From positions 7,741,199 to 7,805,198 of the forward strand of contig NC_071389.1 in NCBI RefSeq assembly GCF_022682495.2: DNA of 64,000 nucleotides, read 5' to 3'. The position numbers were made by a program, and so were the translations under genes. This DNA is from Desmodus rotundus. Lineage: Eukaryota; Chordata; Mammalia; Chiroptera; Phyllostomidae. The notes beneath the pieces are model-generated. The model saw only the letters and a program-made list of their open reading frames with translations, searched no databases and was not told the DNA's origin. This document shows, piece after piece, positions 61,130 to 64,000 of this stretch (positions are counted from its first letter, which is position 1; every line of letters starts with the position of its first letter).

Positions 61130-61815
61130 TGCAAGCGTTCGAGGCTGGCAGGTTAACGTGGGATTTGGGCGGCCGGAAGAACATACGCGGAGCCGTCGGG
61201 GTGTCTGACGTGCCTTTATTCCAGGGTGGGCGGCCCACATGCGCTGGCGGGAGGCCCCGACTCCCTCATACACTAAGTGAGCACAAAGCTGGCGGGGTGC
61301 CAGCATCTGACCTTCTGGGTACCTAACAGGGCTTGATTCTCTGCATGCGGGCCCTTGCTCAAGGTCAGGGGTGTCAGACTCATTTTCATTGGGGGCCACA
61401 TCGGCCTCACGGTTGCCTTCAAAGGGCTGAATATAATGTTAGGACTGTATAAATGTAACTCCTTGACAGTTAAGGGAGAGCTTGGCACTGCTGCCGGGTA
61501 GAAACAAGGTGCTGGGCCGGAGAGAACCAGGTGGAGGGCCGGATTCGGCCCATGGGCCTTGTGTTTGCCACCTGTGCTCAAGGTTATACGAACACTGATG
61601 AGTCACAGTCACCCGGATATCCGGTGAGGGAGCCTGACGGATGCCGTTGTCCCTGCACGTGGCTTCTAGGGCCCTTGGGGGTCCTGGTCACACCCCCACC
61701 TGACACCCTGTTGGTTATGCTCTTTACCTGTCCCCAGGTGGGGTCAGGCCCATCGCAGTAGGAATAGACATGCACCAGGATGACCCTGGGGTCAGGGTAC
61801 TGTGGGCATCCTGTG
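61130..61815 (-). mobile_element. Retroviral LTR-like element, antisense, split by a hAT element
   Basis: On the minus strand the phrase 'gcccaccctggaataaaggc' (aataaa at 61215-61220) is followed by 'acgtcagacaccccgacggctccgcg' and 'ccaaatcccacgttaacctgcc', a typical R/U5-like end. Upstream are a CpG-containing, C-rich region and, beyond the hAT insertion, more unique-looking U3-like DNA. The pattern suggests an ERV LTR, but I cannot fix the TG/CA edges or a target duplication, and no second copy is in the window. Confidence 0.4.
61358..61584 (+). mobile_element. Non-autonomous hAT (MITE) with perfect 8-bp target duplication
   Basis: The element is 61366-61576 (211 bp). The target repeat 'ctcaaggt' is identical at 61358-61365 and 61577-61584. 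The left end 'caggggtgtcagactc' pairs with the complement of the right end 'cacaggtggcaaacac' as terminal inverted repeats. The interior has 'gggggccacatcggcctcacgg' and 'agggctgaatataatgttaggactgtataaatgtaact', and near the right end 'ggccggattcggcccatgggcc'. I recall this type from bat genomes, where hAT elements stayed active unusually late among mammals. It needs a transposase made elsewhere. Confidence 0.92.
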
Positions 61816-62868
61816 ACATGACCCTGAATAGTTTATTTTATTCCAATTATTTGAAAATAGGGGACCTACTACTAGCAAGAAAATAATTTTCTATTATCCA
61901 GAAAATGATTTCTCCTACATTATCTAGTGCTGGCTATCTCCTCACTATTATAGAATCCATAAGAGCTAGGCTGGCTCAGTTTGTAAAATATGCCTCAGCA
62001 GGCCTGCCCGGTGTCTCTCTCTCTTCTTCCAGTACCAGAACCCAGAATGACCTCTGTGGGGCCAGCCTCATGTCCACACTCAGCTGGTGGGGTTTGGATG
62101 GGCCAGTGGTGAGTATGTGGTCCGTTCTTGGCCAGAGTCCCCACCCCCTCTCCAAGGGTTTGCTGAGAGGTGAGCTTATGGCTCTGGCCTGGCTAATTGT
62201 CATAATCCTACCACAGGCCACCATGGTGGGTTCACAGATGGGCACAGGGGCCCAAGATGGTTTAGTTGAAAGGCCTCTTGAAATAGAGGCCTGGAGACAC
62301 AGGCAGCCATTTGCTCCCACCTGGAGCCTCAGGACGAAGCCACGGGAGAAGCCTAAGATGGCAAGAAGCCAGCTTAATCACACCCTTTGGCTTCTGCGTC
62401 CTTTTTGAAGTTGAAAACCTGGTGCGGACTCTTCATAGCATGAGCAACACGTTTCTTATTTCTGCTTCTGTTGCAAAAAGAATCCTAATTAATACATGGG
62501 TGACAATAAGATATTTCATAGATTGTGTTAAGCCTGAATTATATTCAAGTCAGAAGTTCAAGGATGAACTTGGAGAGCCTGATGTCACTGCTCTCCAGCT
62601 AGGGATGGGCCCTGAGCCAATTTCCTCACTTCTGTGCCTGGGGTTCCACTTGGCAGAAGATCAATCCTGGATAATACAAAGTGGTAAAATGAAGAAAAAG
62701 GATGGAATATGAGCATCACTGCCTATTTTATTAAACACGTGGTTAAAAAAGAAAAAACAAGAGCATCTCACAGGTCGAAACGGCGAGATCAATAGCTCCG
62801 CGAGGACACGGCCTGGAAGGACCGTCCCCGGATGTTGGGACAACTGCAGATGTTTGCAGTGTTTCCCA
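61816..62868. other. Unassigned non-coding sequence
   Basis: The frame at 61905-62408 (167 codons, plus) and the one at 61976-62320 (114 codons, minus) overlap and neither shows a domain. 62420-62760 is AT-rich and unrecognised. Confidence 0.4.
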
Positions 62869-62869
62869 C

Positions 62870-63062
62870 TTGCTGAGCAACCTGTAAGGCACCTTTAGGT
62901 GGGTTATCTCACTTAACCCTGACAACCCGATGATGCAGGCACCGCTACTACTATTCTCAAATCAAGTGCGAAGAAACTTAAAACTAGAGATCGGGAGATG
63001 TTCCTGAGGCCACACAGTCCCGACAGAGCAGAGCTGGTGCTTCAGCCGACAGGCCGGCCCCA
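62870..63062 (-). mobile_element. MIR SINE, antisense
   Basis: The order 'gtaaggcacctttaggtgggttatctcacttaaccctgacaacccgatgatgcaggcaccgctactactattctc', 'aagaaacttaaaactagagatcggg' and 'cctgaggccacacagtcccgacagagcagagctgg' is antisense MIR. Confidence 0.8.
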
Positions 63063-63394
63063 CTCAGGTGTGCTCGGCCATCATTTGAGATCGCCATTCC
63101 ATGCCAGTGGAAGCTAGTAGTGGTGGAAATCTGTGTTTTCTAGGTGGTGTGCCCATGTCCCACACCGCTGGCAGACAAACGTGAAAATTCATAACTTTGC
63201 TTTCAAAGCAGGATATTAACAGCATGTTCTCTCCGAAATGATCCACCGTGGCCTTCCGGTTTCCAGGCCTTTGTCTTTGTGGTATCTTAGAGCATTGGCC
63301 TTCATCCCCTGCTCATCATCTCCAGGTCGATTGTTAGTAATTGTATAATTTGACAGCCTTAAAAAAAGAACTTGAACACTAGGAAAGTCAGCTA
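63063..63394. other. Unassigned non-coding sequence
   Basis: No recognised gene or repeat. Confidence 0.4.
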
Positions 63395-63655
63395 TGGTTT
63401 TAAGTCTTAGATTAAACACTCCCTTTCTAAGAAGTTGTCCTTGGAGTATCCTTCCCACCTGCATGCACGCACACACAGGCACACAGGCGCACACGTGCTC
63501 ACACGCATGTGCCCACAGACCCTCAGTATACATTAGATAGCATCGTGTCTTCTTTCTTTCACCAACCTGCAAAGGCAGGGCCCTTGCCTGGTTCATCTCT
63601 GCCTCCCTCACGGCACACTGCAAGGGGCCCTGCCCACGTTACCTGCTTGGTAATC
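63395..63655 (+). mobile_element. L2-like 3' region, sense, interrupted by a CA-rich tract
   Basis: The segment 'aagtcttagattaaacactccctttctaagaagttgtccttggagtatccttccc' resembles L2 ('aaatgtcaccttctcagagaagccttccctga'). After a (CA)-rich stretch at 63458-63520, 'tgcaaaggcagggcccttgcctggttcatctctgcctccctcacggcacactgcaaggggccctgcc' resembles the L2 end. Both halves are diverged. Confidence 0.5.
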
Positions 63656-64000
63656 ATTGCCTCAGTTATAAACAGGGTAGAGTAACGTTTGATCTTCTGC
63701 TCTAAGGTACGCTGAGTGATCGGCACAGGTGTAGAGCCAGCCAACTTAGCTGGAACCTGGCTCTTAGTCCTGGCAAGTCTCCGGGTGTTGCTTAAAAGTT
63801 GACCTTCCTGGACGTGCAGCTGACTGAGGGGACCTCTCCAGGGCATAGAAATTAGCCTGCTGTGTGAAATGTCTATGAAAACAGCTAAATGTACATGATG
63901 GGAGACTTCCCAAATCCTGGGGCCCTTGAAGTTGACGACTGTGACATTATTTATAAGCATCTCAGACAGCGAAGGTTTATCTCTAGAACGTTTCCTTCCG
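63656..64000. other. Unassigned non-coding sequence to the window edge
   Basis: The frame at 63559-63960 (133 codons, minus) has no recognisable domain. No repeat was recognised. Confidence 0.4.

Overview
This is nuclear DNA from a mammal, almost certainly a bat of the suborder Yangochiroptera. The best evidence is three tRNA-derived SINEs of the bat VES type at about 13.06, 17.5 and 18.4 kb. They carry the 'ctggcc-gtgtggctc' box A, the 'ggttcgatcccc' box B and a 'caaccgatcaatgtttct' body. Two of them end in clear target-site duplications. Bat-style L1 3'-end sequence at 54.5 kb and a short, well-formed hAT element at 61.4 kb fit this. Mammal-wide repeats (MIR, L2, MER5A-like, MLT1-like, L1M) fill much of the rest.

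I find no protein-coding gene, no confident exon, no RNA gene, no CRISPR array and no operon-like arrangement. No translated frame shows a known domain except a decayed mariner transposase remnant at 11.0-11.26 kb. Long open frames fall in GC-rich or low-complexity DNA or inside transposons. The window therefore reads as intergenic or intronic DNA built by layers of transposon insertion. An exon of a spliced gene could still be hidden, because short exons cannot be recognised with confidence by eye.

Layout: 0-3.4 kb holds a TG-rich tract, an old L2 split by an LTR, and an AT-rich stretch that looks like a conserved non-coding element. 3.4-6.6 kb is LINE-like AT-rich sequence, a TTCC/TTC tract, an L1M tail and an MLT1-like LTR. 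6.6-10 kb is MIR, L2 and unassigned DNA. 10.1-12.8 kb has an LTR of the same family as the one at 1.1 kb (opposite strand), a deleted mariner and an MLT1-like LTR. 13-19 kb has the three SINEs, L2, MIR and MER5A. 21-24 kb has two nested insertions (MLT1 in MER5A; an ERV1-type solo LTR in another MLT1). 27.4-28.5 kb is L1M. 32-35.5 kb has nested LTR-like sequence. 39-48 kb is L2, hAT-type and MIR copies. 48-58 kb has several MLT1 LTRs, MER5A and an L1 inserted in an LTR. 61-62 kb has a hAT element inside a retroviral-type LTR.

The history of nested insertions is the most informative content. Several young-looking insertions have exact boundaries that can be read directly: a 17-bp repeat around the SINE at 18.4 kb, 8 bp around the hAT element at 61.4 kb, TA around the mariner, 4 bp around the solo LTR at 22.9 kb, and 5 bp around the MLT1 at 57.3 kb. 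I saw nothing that supports a previously undescribed functional system. Repeat family names come from memory of consensus sequences and need a RepeatMasker/Dfam run. Edges without a target-site duplication are approximate to some tens of bases.
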